From: CAZJYI01 sp964550025
GTDB lineage: Bacteria > Verrucomicrobiota > Kiritimatiellia > UBA8416 > CAYOBW01
Assembly: GCA_964550025.1 (NCBI GenBank)
Contig: CAZJYI010000205.1
Coordinates: 1-17,230, forward strand
Length of the DNA stretch: 17,230 nt
Direction of reading: 5' to 3'
Part shown: positions 1 through 8,763 of the stretch, in pieces
Layout of the letters: every line of letters begins with the position of its first letter
Numbering within the stretch: the first letter of the stretch is position 1
The notes under the pieces: model-generated
What the model was told of the DNA's origin: nothing
What the model saw: only the letters and a program-made list of their open reading frames with translations
Databases searched by the model: none
Position numbers and translations under genes: made by a program

Positions 1-225
1 CTCTCTCGAATCAGTGCAATCAGTGTAATCCGTGGTTATTGCCCCCTCTGATTGCGGTGACCCTGCATGGATAGTATCTGCATTTTTTACTCGGATTGAC
101 CTTGCTAGTGCGTCGGTGTGTTCGGTACTCTTCCACGGTTTTGTATGTAACAGACGGCGCACTCTGCGCGCTTGGTGGCGCGGTTTGGGGAGTGCGGGAA
201 CGGAGAAGCAAAGTAAACTGAGTGT
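1..225. other. Leader region upstream of rpsA, no gene
   Basis: No convincing coding sequence lies here. Besides the 9-bp repeat at its left end, the stretch holds a TTGACC at 96-101 that could be a -35 box, but no good -10 box stands at the right distance. A GGAG at about 202-205 is too far from the rpsA ATG to be a standard ribosome binding site. S1 messages often lack a strong Shine-Dalgarno and are autoregulated through leader structure, so a structured leader is possible. I see no clear fold by eye. Confidence 0.5.
9..35. repeat. Three-copy 9-bp degenerate tandem repeat
   Basis: Three consecutive 9-base units read AATCAGTGC, AATCAGTGT and AATCCGTGG, and run on into TTATTG. The array may extend left of the window, since it starts 9 bases from the edge. 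It lies in the long leader before rpsA. The consensus is unrelated to the two heptamer arrays further on, but the style is the same: short, degenerate, intergenic and without slips in period. Confidence 0.7.
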
Positions 226-2028
226 ATGGAACCTCTAACCAAAAAGAAGAAGCGTGTGGACTTCGATCTCTCGCAGTTCAGCGGGGACGATCGGGCCGAA
301 ATGGAAAAGATGTACGAGGACACCCTCAAGAATTTCACTGAGGGTTCCATCGTAGAAGGCACCGTGCTCGAGGTCCGCAGCAACGAAGTACTCGTAGACA
401 TCGGCTACAAGTCCGAGGGAGTCATCGCGGGCGGGGAGTTCCGTGACCTGTCGGCTGTGAACGCAGGTGACGTGCTCCAGGTCCTTCTGGCGCAGATCGA
501 GGACGACGACGGAATGGTCGTTCTCAGCAAGGAAAAAGCAGACCAGAAGATCCGTTGGGAACGCGTACTCTCCAACTACGAGGAAGGCAGCATTGTTGAA
601 GGAACGGTCAGGAACCGCGTACGCGGCGGACTGATCGTTGACATCGACGGCGTCGATGCTTTCCTGCCGGGATCGCAGATCGACGTGATGCCCGTGCACA
701 ACTCGGAGAGCTACCTGGGTGGCTCGTACGAGTTCAAGATCCTCAAGATCAACCCCGAGCGGCGGAACATCATCGTCTCGCGCCGGGAGCTGATCGAGGA
801 GCGGCTGCGCGAGAAGAAGAAGATCCTTATGGAGACGATCAAGGAAGGTCAACTCCGCAAGGGCATGGTGAAGAACATCACCGATTTTGGCGTGTTTGTC
901 GACCTCGACGGCATGGACGGGCTGCTGCACATTACGGACATGAGCTGGGGCCGCATCAAGCACCCCTCCGAGATGGTCAAAGTGGGCGAGGAGCTCGAGG
1001 TCATGATCCTCGACGTCGACCGCGATCGCGAACGCGTGTCGCTGGGACTGAAGCAGAAGAGCGACAACCCCTGGGAAGGCATCGAAAACCGTTATCCGGT
1101 CAGCAGCCGCCTGCGCGGGAAGGTCGTCAACCTCGTGCCCTACGGCGCTTTTGTCGAGTTGGAAGAGGGCGTCGAGGGACTGGTGCACGTCTCCGAGATC
1201 TCGTGGACGAAACGCATCGCGCGTGCCTCGGATGTTCTGTCCATCGGCGACGAAGTCGACGTGGTTGTTCTCAATATCAACAGGGAAGAACAGAAGATCG
1301 CGTTGGGCATGCGCCAGACGGTCGAGAACCCGTGGGATACAGTGCAGGAGCGCTACCCGGTTGGTTCGCGTATCACGGGCGAAGTGCGCAACTTCACCAC
1401 GTACGGCGCTTTCGTCGAGCTGGAAGACGGCATCGACGGTATGATCCACGTATCTGACATGTCCTGGACGCGCAAGGTGAACCATCCGTCGGAGGTCCTC
1501 GAGAAGGGCACGACCGTGACGGCCCTGGTCCTGGACGTGGACCCGCAGAACAAGCGCATCAGCCTGGGGCTCAAGCAGGCGCACGAAGACCCGTGGGACA
1601 CGATCACCAACCGTTACAAGGTGGGGCAGGTTGTCAGCGGCGTCGTCTCGAAAGTGGCCTCGTTCGGTGCGTTCGTCGAGCTCGAGGAAGGCGTGGACGG
1701 ACTGGTGCATATCTCGCAGCTTAGCGAGCACCACGTGGAGAAGGTGCGCGACGTTCTCAACGTCGGCGATTCGGTCGAGGCGCGCATCGTGCGCGTGGAC
1801 CGCTCCGAGCGGCGCATCGGCCTGAGCATCAAGGCCGTGTCCCTGCCGGAAGAGGAGTTCTCACGGCAGCAGGAAGAGCTGCTTGAAGGGCTTCGTCCGG
1901 GCGAAGAGATGGTGGGGCTCGCCAGCGCGTTCGACCAGGCTCTCGGCATCGACATGGTCGGTGAAGAGTGGACGCCCGGCCAGGAAGATCCCTCCGAAAG
2001 CGCTCCAGAGGAAGTGCCCACGGAGTAG
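226..2028 (+). CDS. rpsA: 30S ribosomal protein S1
   Basis: S1 binds single-stranded mRNA on the small ribosomal subunit and helps initiation on structured or weakly primed messages. The 600-residue product has six S1/OB-fold repeats, starting near residues 40, 121, 208, 293, 380 and 467. Repeats 3 to 6 are closely alike, each with a core such as GAFVELEEGVEGLVHVSEIS and a linker containing NPW or DPW. An acidic tail rich in Glu, Pro and Ser follows from about residue 545. E. coli S1 has 557 residues and six repeats, so this is a full-length six-domain form. The ATG at 226 has no good Shine-Dalgarno, and a nearby GTG at 222 is out of frame. A rho-independent terminator follows the stop. The identity is secure; the exact start is likely but not proven. 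Confidence 0.97.
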   Translation: MEPLTKKKKRVDFDLSQFSGDDRAEMEKMYEDTLKNFTEGSIVEGTVLEVRSNEVLVDIGYKSEGVIAGGEFRDLSAVNAGDVLQVLLAQIEDDDGMVVLSKEKADQKIRWERVLSNYEEGSIVEGTVRNRVRGGLIVDIDGVDAFLPGSQIDVMPVHNSESYLGGSYEFKILKINPERRNIIVSRRELIEERLREKKKILMETIKEGQLRKGMVKNITDFGVFVDLDGMDGLLHITDMSWGRIKHPSEMVKVGEELEVMILDVDRDRERVSLGLKQKSDNPWEGIENRYPVSSRLRGKVVNLVPYGAFVELEEGVEGLVHVSEISWTKRIARASDVLSIGDEVDVVVLNINREEQKIALGMRQTVENPWDTVQERYPVGSRITGEVRNFTTYGAFVELEDGIDGMIHVSDMSWTRKVNHPSEVLEKGTTVTALVLDVDPQNKRISLGLKQAHEDPWDTITNRYKVGQVVSGVVSKVASFGAFVELEEGVDGLVHISQLSEHHVEKVRDVLNVGDSVEARIVRVDRSERRIGLSIKAVSLPEEEFSRQQEELLEGLRPGEEMVGLASAFDQALGIDMVGEEWTPGQEDPSESAPEEVPTE

Positions 2029-2052
2029 AGGGAGATCATAGCAAACCATCGG

Positions 2053-2086
2053 AAGGCGCACTGCAAACCGGTGCGCCTTTCGTTTT
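2053..2086 (+). terminator. Rho-independent terminator after rpsA
   Basis: A perfect 9-bp stem, AAGGCGCAC pairing with GTGCGCCTT, closes a 9-base loop and is followed by TCGTTTT. It starts 25 bases after the rpsA stop and ends 10 bases before the tyrS start codon. It should end most rpsA transcripts, so tyrS needs read-through or a promoter inside rpsA. Confidence 0.8.
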
Positions 2087-2095
2087 GAGAATACC

Positions 2096-3364
2096 ATGGC
2101 CAACGTTCTGAACATACTCGAAGAGCGGGGTCTTCTGGACGCCGTGACCAGCGAAGATACCCGCCAGAGGCTCGACCGGCCGGCCACGGTGTACGCCGGG
2201 TTCGATCCGAGCTCGGACAGCCTGCAGGCCGGCAACTTCGTGCAGATCATGGTGCTGGCGCATTTCCAGCGCTGCGGACACCGTGTGATCGCGGTGGTGG
2301 GCGGCGGGACCGGCATGATCGGGGACCCCTCGGGGAAGTCTTCCGAGCGCGCGTTGCTTGGCAAGGAAGATATCGAGCGCAACCAGGAAGGGATCCGCGA
2401 AAACCTGTCGCGCTTCCTCGATTTCGACCATCCGACCGCTCCCGCCGTCATCGTCAACAACCATGACTGGCTCAACGCGTTCTCATTCATCGACTTTCTG
2501 CGCGACATCGGAAAGCACTTCCGCATGGGGACGATGCTCGGAAAGGAAAGCGTGCGCGCGCGCTTGGAAAGCGAGAGTGGCATGAGCTTCACGGAGTTCA
2601 GCTACCAGTTGCTGCAGGCGTACGACTTCCTGAGACTCTACGACGACTACGAGTGCATCGTGCAGGTGGGCGGCACCGATCAGTGGGGGAACATCACCGC
2701 CGGCATCGATCTCGTACGCAAATTGCGGGCGACGGAAGTCTTCGGCGTGACCGTGCCTCTCGTCTGCGACAGCGCGGGGCAGAAGTTCGGCAAGAGCGAA
2801 GGCAATGCTATCTATCTCGATCACCGCAAGACGTCTTACTTCGATTTCTACCAGTTCTTCGTGCGGACGACCGATGCCGACGCAGTGCGCTTCCTGAAGA
2901 TATTCACGTTCCTTCCACTGGAGCGGATCGCGGAGCTCGAACAGGAAGTCCGGGACGCCCCGGAGAAGCGCACGGCCCAGCGCGTGCTCGCCGAGGAAGT
3001 TACCCGCGCCGTTCACGGTGACGAAGGACTGGCCGTGGCAAAACGCGCGACCGGTGTGCTGTTCGGCGAGGCCATGGAAGGCCTTCGCGCCGAGGAAATC
3101 CTGAACGTGTTCGCCAATGTGCCGTCGACGGAACTGTCGATGGACAAGGTGCGTGAACAGCCGGTCGTGAACGTGGCGGCGGACGCAGGCCTCTGCAAGA
3201 GTCGTGGCGAGGCGCGTCGGCTGGCGCAGAGCGGCGGGCTCTACCTCAACAACAGCCGTGTGGCCGGTGTCGAGGCGACCGTCCCTGAGTCGGATATCAT
3301 CGATGGGCGGCTGATCGTTCTGCGTTCCGGCAAGAAGCGCCACCACCTCGTGCGTATCGCGTAG
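2096..3364 (+). CDS. tyrS: Tyrosyl-tRNA synthetase
   Basis: This cytoplasmic class I synthetase charges tRNA-Tyr with tyrosine. The 422-residue length matches the bacterial TyrRS family. The N-terminal catalytic fold shows GFDPSSDSL, then VVGGGTGMIGDPSGKSSER, the tyrosine-pocket stretch FSYQLLQAYDFLRLY, VGGTDQWGNI, and the KMSKS-type loop KFGKS at residues 230-234. The C-terminal 65 or so residues are an S4 RNA-binding domain (CKSRGEARRLAQSGGLYLNN). The HIGH-type motif reads QAGN at residues 44-47, so its first histidine is replaced by glutamine. The gene starts 10 bases after the rpsA terminator, has only a weak GAGA as a possible ribosome binding site, and ends 6 bases before uvrA. The assignment is secure. 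Confidence 0.97.
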   Translation: MANVLNILEERGLLDAVTSEDTRQRLDRPATVYAGFDPSSDSLQAGNFVQIMVLAHFQRCGHRVIAVVGGGTGMIGDPSGKSSERALLGKEDIERNQEGIRENLSRFLDFDHPTAPAVIVNNHDWLNAFSFIDFLRDIGKHFRMGTMLGKESVRARLESESGMSFTEFSYQLLQAYDFLRLYDDYECIVQVGGTDQWGNITAGIDLVRKLRATEVFGVTVPLVCDSAGQKFGKSEGNAIYLDHRKTSYFDFYQFFVRTTDADAVRFLKIFTFLPLERIAELEQEVRDAPEKRTAQRVLAEEVTRAVHGDEGLAVAKRATGVLFGEAMEGLRAEEILNVFANVPSTELSMDKVREQPVVNVAADAGLCKSRGEARRLAQSGGLYLNNSRVAGVEATVPESDIIDGRLIVLRSGKKRHHLVRIA

Positions 3365-3370
3365 TACGCC

Positions 3371-6205
3371 ATGTCCGAAGACGCTATTGTCATCTCGGGT
3401 GCGCGGGAACACAACCTGAAGAACATCACGGTTGCATTGCCGCGAAACAAGCTGAGCGTCATTACGGGCATCAGCGGCTCGGGGAAGTCCTCGCTCGCGT
3501 TCGACACGCTCTACGCCGAAGGGCAGCGGCGCTACGTCGAGAGCCTTTCCGCCTACGCGCGGCAGTTCCTCAACCAGATGCAGAAGCCGGATGTCGACGG
3601 CATCGACGGGCTATCGCCGGCGATCGCGATCGAGCAGCGAACGGCCGGCTCCAACCCGCGTTCCATCGTGGCGACGTCCACCGAGATTCACGACTACCTG
3701 CGTCTGCTCTACGCCAGCATCGGGCGACCGCATTGTCCGCAATGCGGCAAGCCGGTTGCATCCCAGAGCGCCGAGGAGATCGTCGACCTCCTGATGGCCT
3801 TCCCGAACCGCACCCGTATGGTGCTGTTGTCGCCGCTGGTGCGGGGGCGCAAAGGGCAGCACGCCGACGTGTTCGAGTCGGTGCGCAGGCAGGGCTTCGT
3901 GCGCGTGCGGGTCGACGGGGAGCTCTACGAGTTGGAGGCTGTCCCCGAGCTGGACAAGAACCGGTCGCACACGATCGAGGCCGTCATCGATCGCCTCATC
4001 ATTACGAACAAGATCCGTTCGCGGTTGACCGATTCGGTCGAACTGGCCCTGGAGAAGGGCAACGGCACGATGATCGCGATGCACGAGACGGGCGACGAGT
4101 GGCGCGAGGTCTTCTACTCCGAACGTTTTGCCTGCGCGGACTGCTCGCTGAGCTTTGCGCAGCTCTCCCCGCGGAGTTTCTCGTTCAACAGCCCCTACGG
4201 CGCCTGCCGGCAGTGCGCGGGGCTGGGGACGCAGCTTGTGTTGGACGAAAGCCTGATCGTGCCGGAGCCCGACAAGTCCATTGCCGACGGCGCCATCCAG
4301 GCCTGGCGCAAAGGCGGTCGGCGGCTGATCCTGCACTACCGCCGTTTGCTGAAGGCCCTGGCCAAGCACTACGACTTCAGCCTCGACGTACCGTACAAGA
4401 AACTCCCCAAACGCGTCCGGACGATCATTCTCCAGGGCTCGGGCGAAGAGGAAGTGGAGTTCGGCTACTGGCGCGGGGGGGCCTATCGCCGCTACAAAAA
4501 GCCCTTTGAGGGTGTGCTGCCGAACCTGATGCGACGATACGAAAGCACCGAGAGCGACTACACGCGCCAGGGGCTGCGCAAGTACATGAGCCGCGAAGAG
4601 TGCCCCGCCTGCCACGGAACGCGCCTGAAACCCGAGGCGGCGGCCTGCCTCGTCGGCGACCGGTCCATCGTCGAGCTCACGAAGATGTCGGTGCGGGACG
4701 CACTGGACTTCGTGCGCGGACTGTCGTTGACCGAGCAGGAACGGCATATTGCTCGCGATGTCCTGAAAGAGGTGCACCATCGCCTGCGTTTCCTTGTGGA
4801 AGTGGGCCTGGACTACCTGACCCTCGACAGGCAGAGCGGCACGCTGTCCGGCGGGGAAAGCCAGCGCATCCGCCTGGCGACGCAGATTGGCTCGGGACTG
4901 GTGGGGGTGCTGTACGTTCTCGACGAGCCGACGATCGGACTGCACGTGCGCGACAATGAGCGCCTGATCAAGATGCTGCGCGAGCTGCAGGGCATCGGCA
5001 ACACCGTCGTTGTCGTGGAGCACGACGAGCAAATGATACGCGAGGCGGACCACGTCGTTGACCTGGGACCCGGTGCCGGCCGCCACGGCGGCGAGGTCGT
5101 GTGCGAAGGCCCCGTCGTAGAGCTGCTCGAGCACCCGGCGTCCATTACCGCGCGCTTTCTCAAACGCGACATACACGTGCATGTGCCCGGCAAGCGCAAG
5201 AAGCCCACAAAGAGCGCGTTGAGAGTCTCCGGCGCGGCCGAGAACAACCTCAAAGGCATCAACGTGTCGTTCCCGCTGGGGTTGTTTGTCTGCGTGACGG
5301 GCGTATCCGGAAGCGGCAAGAGTACGCTGGTCGACGAGATTCTTCGCAAGGCTCTCTTTCGTCACTTCTACCGGTCGAAGGAACGGCCTGGCAAGTACCG
5401 CCGCATGACGGGGCTGAACAAGTTGGACAAGGTGGTAGTGATCGACCAGTCGCCCATCGGCCGTACCCCGCGCAGCAACCCGGCAACCTACACCGGAGCC
5501 TTTTCGCCCATTCGGACGCTGTTCGCGCGTACGCCCACCGCCAAGGTGCGCGGCTATGGCCCCGGGCGGTTCAGCTTCAACGTGAAGGGCGGCCGTTGCG
5601 AGACCTGCAAGGGAGACGGCACGCTCCGGCTCGAGATGCACTTCCTGCCGGACGTCTACGTGACTTGTGAACGATGCGGCGGAGCACGCTACAATCGCGA
5701 GACGCTCGACGTGCACTACGGCGACAGGAGCATTGCGGAGGTGCTCGGTATGACGGTGAACGAAGCGCTGGCTTTCTTTCGCAACGTGCCGACCGTTGCG
5801 CGTAAGCTGGTGGCGCTGCAGGAAGTGGGGCTGGGCTACCTGCAGTTGGGCCAGTCCGCCACGACGCTGTCCGGAGGCGAAGCGCAGCGTATCAAGCTGT
5901 CGTCCGAGCTGAGCAAAGTGGCCACGGGCCAGACGATGTACCTGCTTGACGAGCCCACGACAGGGCTCCATTTTGCCGATATCAGAAAGCTGCTGCAGGT
6001 GCTTTGCCGCCTGCGCGATGCCGGGAATACCGTGGTTGTTATCGAGCACAACCTTGACGTAATCCGCTCGGCCGACTACATAATCGATCTGGGACCGGAG
6101 GGTGGCGATGCAGGGGGTGAGGTCGTTATTGCCGGCACACCGGAGCAGGTGGCGGCGTGTGCGGCTTCCCACACGGGGCGCTTTTTGAAGGATGTGCTGA
6201 CATGA
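3371..6205 (+). CDS. uvrA: UvrABC system protein A, excinuclease ATPase subunit
   Basis: UvrA is the damage-sensing ATPase of nucleotide excision repair. It dimerises, scans DNA with UvrB and loads UvrB at lesions. The 944 residues match the family length. The first Walker A is GISGSGKSS (33-41, Lys39) and the second is GVSGSGKST (Lys650). Two ABC signatures are present, LSGGESQRIRLATQ and LSGGEAQRIKLSSE, each followed by a Walker B of the LLDEPTTGLH type. Zinc-binding cysteine pairs include CADC with CRQC in the first half, and Cys743/Cys746 with Cys766/Cys769 in the second. An extra CPQC lies at 122-125. It starts 6 bases after tyrS without a clear Shine-Dalgarno, and its TGA overlaps the ATG of the TPR gene, so the two are probably translationally coupled. 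Confidence 0.98.
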   Translation: MSEDAIVISGAREHNLKNITVALPRNKLSVITGISGSGKSSLAFDTLYAEGQRRYVESLSAYARQFLNQMQKPDVDGIDGLSPAIAIEQRTAGSNPRSIVATSTEIHDYLRLLYASIGRPHCPQCGKPVASQSAEEIVDLLMAFPNRTRMVLLSPLVRGRKGQHADVFESVRRQGFVRVRVDGELYELEAVPELDKNRSHTIEAVIDRLIITNKIRSRLTDSVELALEKGNGTMIAMHETGDEWREVFYSERFACADCSLSFAQLSPRSFSFNSPYGACRQCAGLGTQLVLDESLIVPEPDKSIADGAIQAWRKGGRRLILHYRRLLKALAKHYDFSLDVPYKKLPKRVRTIILQGSGEEEVEFGYWRGGAYRRYKKPFEGVLPNLMRRYESTESDYTRQGLRKYMSREECPACHGTRLKPEAAACLVGDRSIVELTKMSVRDALDFVRGLSLTEQERHIARDVLKEVHHRLRFLVEVGLDYLTLDRQSGTLSGGESQRIRLATQIGSGLVGVLYVLDEPTIGLHVRDNERLIKMLRELQGIGNTVVVVEHDEQMIREADHVVDLGPGAGRHGGEVVCEGPVVELLEHPASITARFLKRDIHVHVPGKRKKPTKSALRVSGAAENNLKGINVSFPLGLFVCVTGVSGSGKSTLVDEILRKALFRHFYRSKERPGKYRRMTGLNKLDKVVVIDQSPIGRTPRSNPATYTGAFSPIRTLFARTPTAKVRGYGPGRFSFNVKGGRCETCKGDGTLRLEMHFLPDVYVTCERCGGARYNRETLDVHYGDRSIAEVLGMTVNEALAFFRNVPTVARKLVALQEVGLGYLQLGQSATTLSGGEAQRIKLSSELSKVATGQTMYLLDEPTTGLHFADIRKLLQVLCRLRDAGNTVVVIEHNLDVIRSADYIIDLGPEGGDAGGEVVIAGTPEQVAACAASHTGRFLKDVLT

Positions 6206-8715
6206 GGTGCTTTGGAGCAGTGTTCATACTGGCCTGTGCGCTGTGCGTGCCGGGGATGGTAAACGCGCAGGGCACGGCGTCGGACGCCGGTCTGACGGCG
6301 GCTCGCGCGGCATTGGAAGACGGCTTGTTCCCGTTGGCCCAGAAACAGGTGGAAAGCCACCTGGAGGCGCATCCGGAAACGGTGTCGGATCCGAAGGTCT
6401 TCGCTCTGCTGCTACAGGCTCTGCACGGTCAGAAGAAGCACAAAGAGATCCTGGACCGGGTCGAGCAGGCAACAGGCAAGGGAGCCAAGGGCGCCGCCTA
6501 CACTTTCTGGCGTGCCCTGGCGCAATACGAGCTTGAACGGCCGGAGGCGGCGCTTCGCGTATTGGCGGACTTCGACACGCGGTATCCCAAGAGCGAGTAC
6601 GATGGGCGCGAGGATCGACTGTCGGCGTGGTGTAGCCTCGCCCTGGGTAACACGAACGGCGCTTTGCAGGCCTTTGAGCGCTTCGATCGCCATCACGGCG
6701 ACGGGGCGGACGCGTCGCAGAATCTGCTGGAGTGGGCGCGCGTACTGGTGCGTTCCGGGCAGCTCAAGCCGGCGGGTGAGTTGCTCGTGCGTGTGACGGG
6801 CATGCAGGGCAACGTCGCACACAAACAGGAAGCGGCGTACTGGCTGGGGGAGGTGCATGCGAAGCAGCGGAACTGGACCGGCGCCGTAGAAGTCCTGGGC
6901 GGGTTGTCCCGCAACCAGGCGGCTGATCCGGATCTGCGATCGCTGGCCTGGCTCTCCCTCGCCCAGGTGCGCGAAGCACAGACCAACCACGAGGAAGCCG
7001 TTGCGGCGCTTGCGGAGGTCGAGAAGCTTGCCCGGCGGGAAGACCTCAAACGGGACGCGCGCGCCAATACCGGCCGGCTGTTGCTGTCACAGCGGCGCAT
7101 GGACGACGGGATTCCGTTCGTTAAGCAGTTCGTGCGGGACCATCCGGATGACGGCCGGGCCGGGGGACTGCAGCTACAGCTCGCGGAGGCCCTTCTGGAA
7201 AGCGGTCGGTACAACGAATCGGCAGAGGAGTATCTGCACCACCTCGAGACCTTCACCAACAGCACTGAGCAGGCGGAGGCACACCGGGGAAGGGGATGGG
7301 CCCTGTTCAGCCTCGAACGCTACTCCGAAGCCATTGCCGCCTTTGGAAAAGCGCACAAGCTGTTCAAGAACCCCGTCAGCAAGCAGCGTTGCCTGTTCAA
7401 GATGGGCGATGCCTACCTTGCCAACAGCCAGAATGAGGTGGCGGCGGATACCTACCGGCGCTTCCTCTCCGAGCACCCGCGGTCCGATCTGGCTCCCCGG
7501 GCGCACGTGTTGCTGGCGGAAGCACTGCGGCGCTCCGGGGCGACACCGGCGGCGGAGGAGGTGCTGGTGCAGGTGGCAGAGCAATACGCGGACACCCGGC
7601 AGGGCGAGGAGGCCCTGCTGCGTCTGGGCGACATGCTGCGTGCGGAAGGACGCTGGGGCGATGCTCTGAAGAAGTACGGTCAACTCGTCGACACGTATAC
7701 GAATGGCAGTTTCACCGCCGAGGGGCTGGCGGGGCGCGGCCTCGTGCATTACCGGCTTTTTGCGTTCGACATGGCCGAGAAGGACTACGTCCGGCTCGTG
7801 ACGGAGTTTCCGGAATCGCTGGCCGCCGAGCGGGGGCAGTACATGCTCGGGCTTTCGTATTACTGCCTGCGGCGTGATAGCGATGCCCTGAAAGTGCTCG
7901 GTGAGCTTGCGGAAGAACGCCCCAACTCGCCCTGGGCGGCCGAAGCGCTTTTCTGGACCGGGAAGTACGACTACAACCGCGGCGCATACGACGGGGCGAC
8001 CAACGCATTCCTGTCCGTCGCCGGTAAGTACCCGGGGCACACGCTGGCCGACAAGGCGTTGCTGTTTGCCGGATGGTCCTGCCTGAAGGGCAAGGAATAC
8101 CTGCAGGCCATCGAGATCCTTGGGCGACTGGCGAAGGAGTATCCGCAAAGCCCCAAACTGTTTGAGGCACGTTTTGCCCAGGGCGATGCGATGCGGTTAC
8201 TGGCACAGTTCTCCGGCGCGATACTGGTCTTTGACGAGATAATCCACAAACATGCAGCCGATCCCCTCGTGGCGAGGGCCTGGCTGCGCAAGGGCGACTG
8301 CCAGTTCATGCTGGGCACGGACGACAAGAAGCGCTATGAAGAGGCGATACACTCATACCGGGTGGTGGCGGGTGACGCCCGAGCGGCGTTCGAACTCGTG
8401 CTCGAGGGGGCGTACAAGGTCGGCCGGAGCCTTGAGAAACTGGACCGTGCCCAGGACGCGCTCGACCAGTACCATGCAAAGGTGATGGTCAAGTTCCTGG
8501 AGGCGAAGGACGCGGGTGAGTGGCTCGGACCCGAGGCGGAGATGTGGTTCACGCGGGCGTCCTTCAATGCCGCGGAAATCCTCGAAGCGCGGGGAGATTG
8601 GAGCGGCGTCGTGAGGATCCTGGAGAGAGTGGTGCAGGCCGGTGTTCCGGCGGCGGATGAAACCCGGGCTCGGATCCAGAAGATCCGCTCGGAGCATTTT
8701 TGGCTCTTCTATTGA
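6202..8715 (+). CDS. Secreted tetratricopeptide-repeat protein of an ExbB/ExbD-type module
   Basis: The 837-residue product begins with a signal peptide: MRC, then a hydrophobic run FGAVFILACALCVPG, then a likely cut after VNA at residues 20-22. I start it at 6202, where ATG overlaps the uvrA stop as ATGA. A longer reading from 6157 would bury the signal peptide. Almost all the rest is a chain of TPR-like helical hairpins with a recurring pattern of AxxxLGxxxxxxGxxxxAxxxY, often followed by (E/D)xxPxSxxA. Such proteins act as periplasmic scaffolds, and the spacing pattern recalls YbgF/CpoB and outer-membrane TPR proteins. The end, RIRSEHFWLFY in outline, is aromatic-rich. exbB follows 48 bases on, so it probably works with that proton-channel system. 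The exact partner is unknown. Confidence 0.85.
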   Translation: MRCFGAVFILACALCVPGMVNAQGTASDAGLTAARAALEDGLFPLAQKQVESHLEAHPETVSDPKVFALLLQALHGQKKHKEILDRVEQATGKGAKGAAYTFWRALAQYELERPEAALRVLADFDTRYPKSEYDGREDRLSAWCSLALGNTNGALQAFERFDRHHGDGADASQNLLEWARVLVRSGQLKPAGELLVRVTGMQGNVAHKQEAAYWLGEVHAKQRNWTGAVEVLGGLSRNQAADPDLRSLAWLSLAQVREAQTNHEEAVAALAEVEKLARREDLKRDARANTGRLLLSQRRMDDGIPFVKQFVRDHPDDGRAGGLQLQLAEALLESGRYNESAEEYLHHLETFTNSTEQAEAHRGRGWALFSLERYSEAIAAFGKAHKLFKNPVSKQRCLFKMGDAYLANSQNEVAADTYRRFLSEHPRSDLAPRAHVLLAEALRRSGATPAAEEVLVQVAEQYADTRQGEEALLRLGDMLRAEGRWGDALKKYGQLVDTYTNGSFTAEGLAGRGLVHYRLFAFDMAEKDYVRLVTEFPESLAAERGQYMLGLSYYCLRRDSDALKVLGELAEERPNSPWAAEALFWTGKYDYNRGAYDGATNAFLSVAGKYPGHTLADKALLFAGWSCLKGKEYLQAIEILGRLAKEYPQSPKLFEARFAQGDAMRLLAQFSGAILVFDEIIHKHAADPLVARAWLRKGDCQFMLGTDDKKRYEEAIHSYRVVAGDARAAFELVLEGAYKVGRSLEKLDRAQDALDQYHAKVMVKFLEAKDAGEWLGPEAEMWFTRASFNAAEILEARGDWSGVVRILERVVQAGVPAADETRARIQKIRSEHFWLFY

Positions 8716-8717
8716 AT

Positions 8718-8738
8718 GTAGTCCGGGCCATGGCCCGG
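8718..8738. repeat. GTAG-headed palindrome (REP-like)
   Basis: GTAG at 8718-8721 is followed after one base by the perfect 16-base palindrome CCGGGCCATGGCCCGG (8723-8738). It lies 2 bases after the stop of the TPR gene and before the exbB ribosome binding site. It lacks a T-run, so it is a poor terminator, but it could stabilise the upstream message or lower downstream expression. Confidence 0.6.
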
Positions 8739-8763
8739 TTGAGATAGCGGGAGGAAGAAAGAC

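Noticed and set aside
96..132. A sigma-70 promoter for rpsA with TTGACC at 96-101
   Set aside because: No fair -10 hexamer lies 16-18 bases on; the nearest candidate, TACTCT at 127-132, is 25 bases away.
235..1734. A 499-residue open frame antisense to rpsA
   Set aside because: It mirrors the S1 repeats, has no family features and no start signals. Long antisense frames are expected opposite GC-rich genes.
3611..6172. An 853-residue open frame antisense to uvrA
   Set aside because: It covers a certain uvrA gene in the opposite direction and shows no recognisable domain. This is a composition effect.
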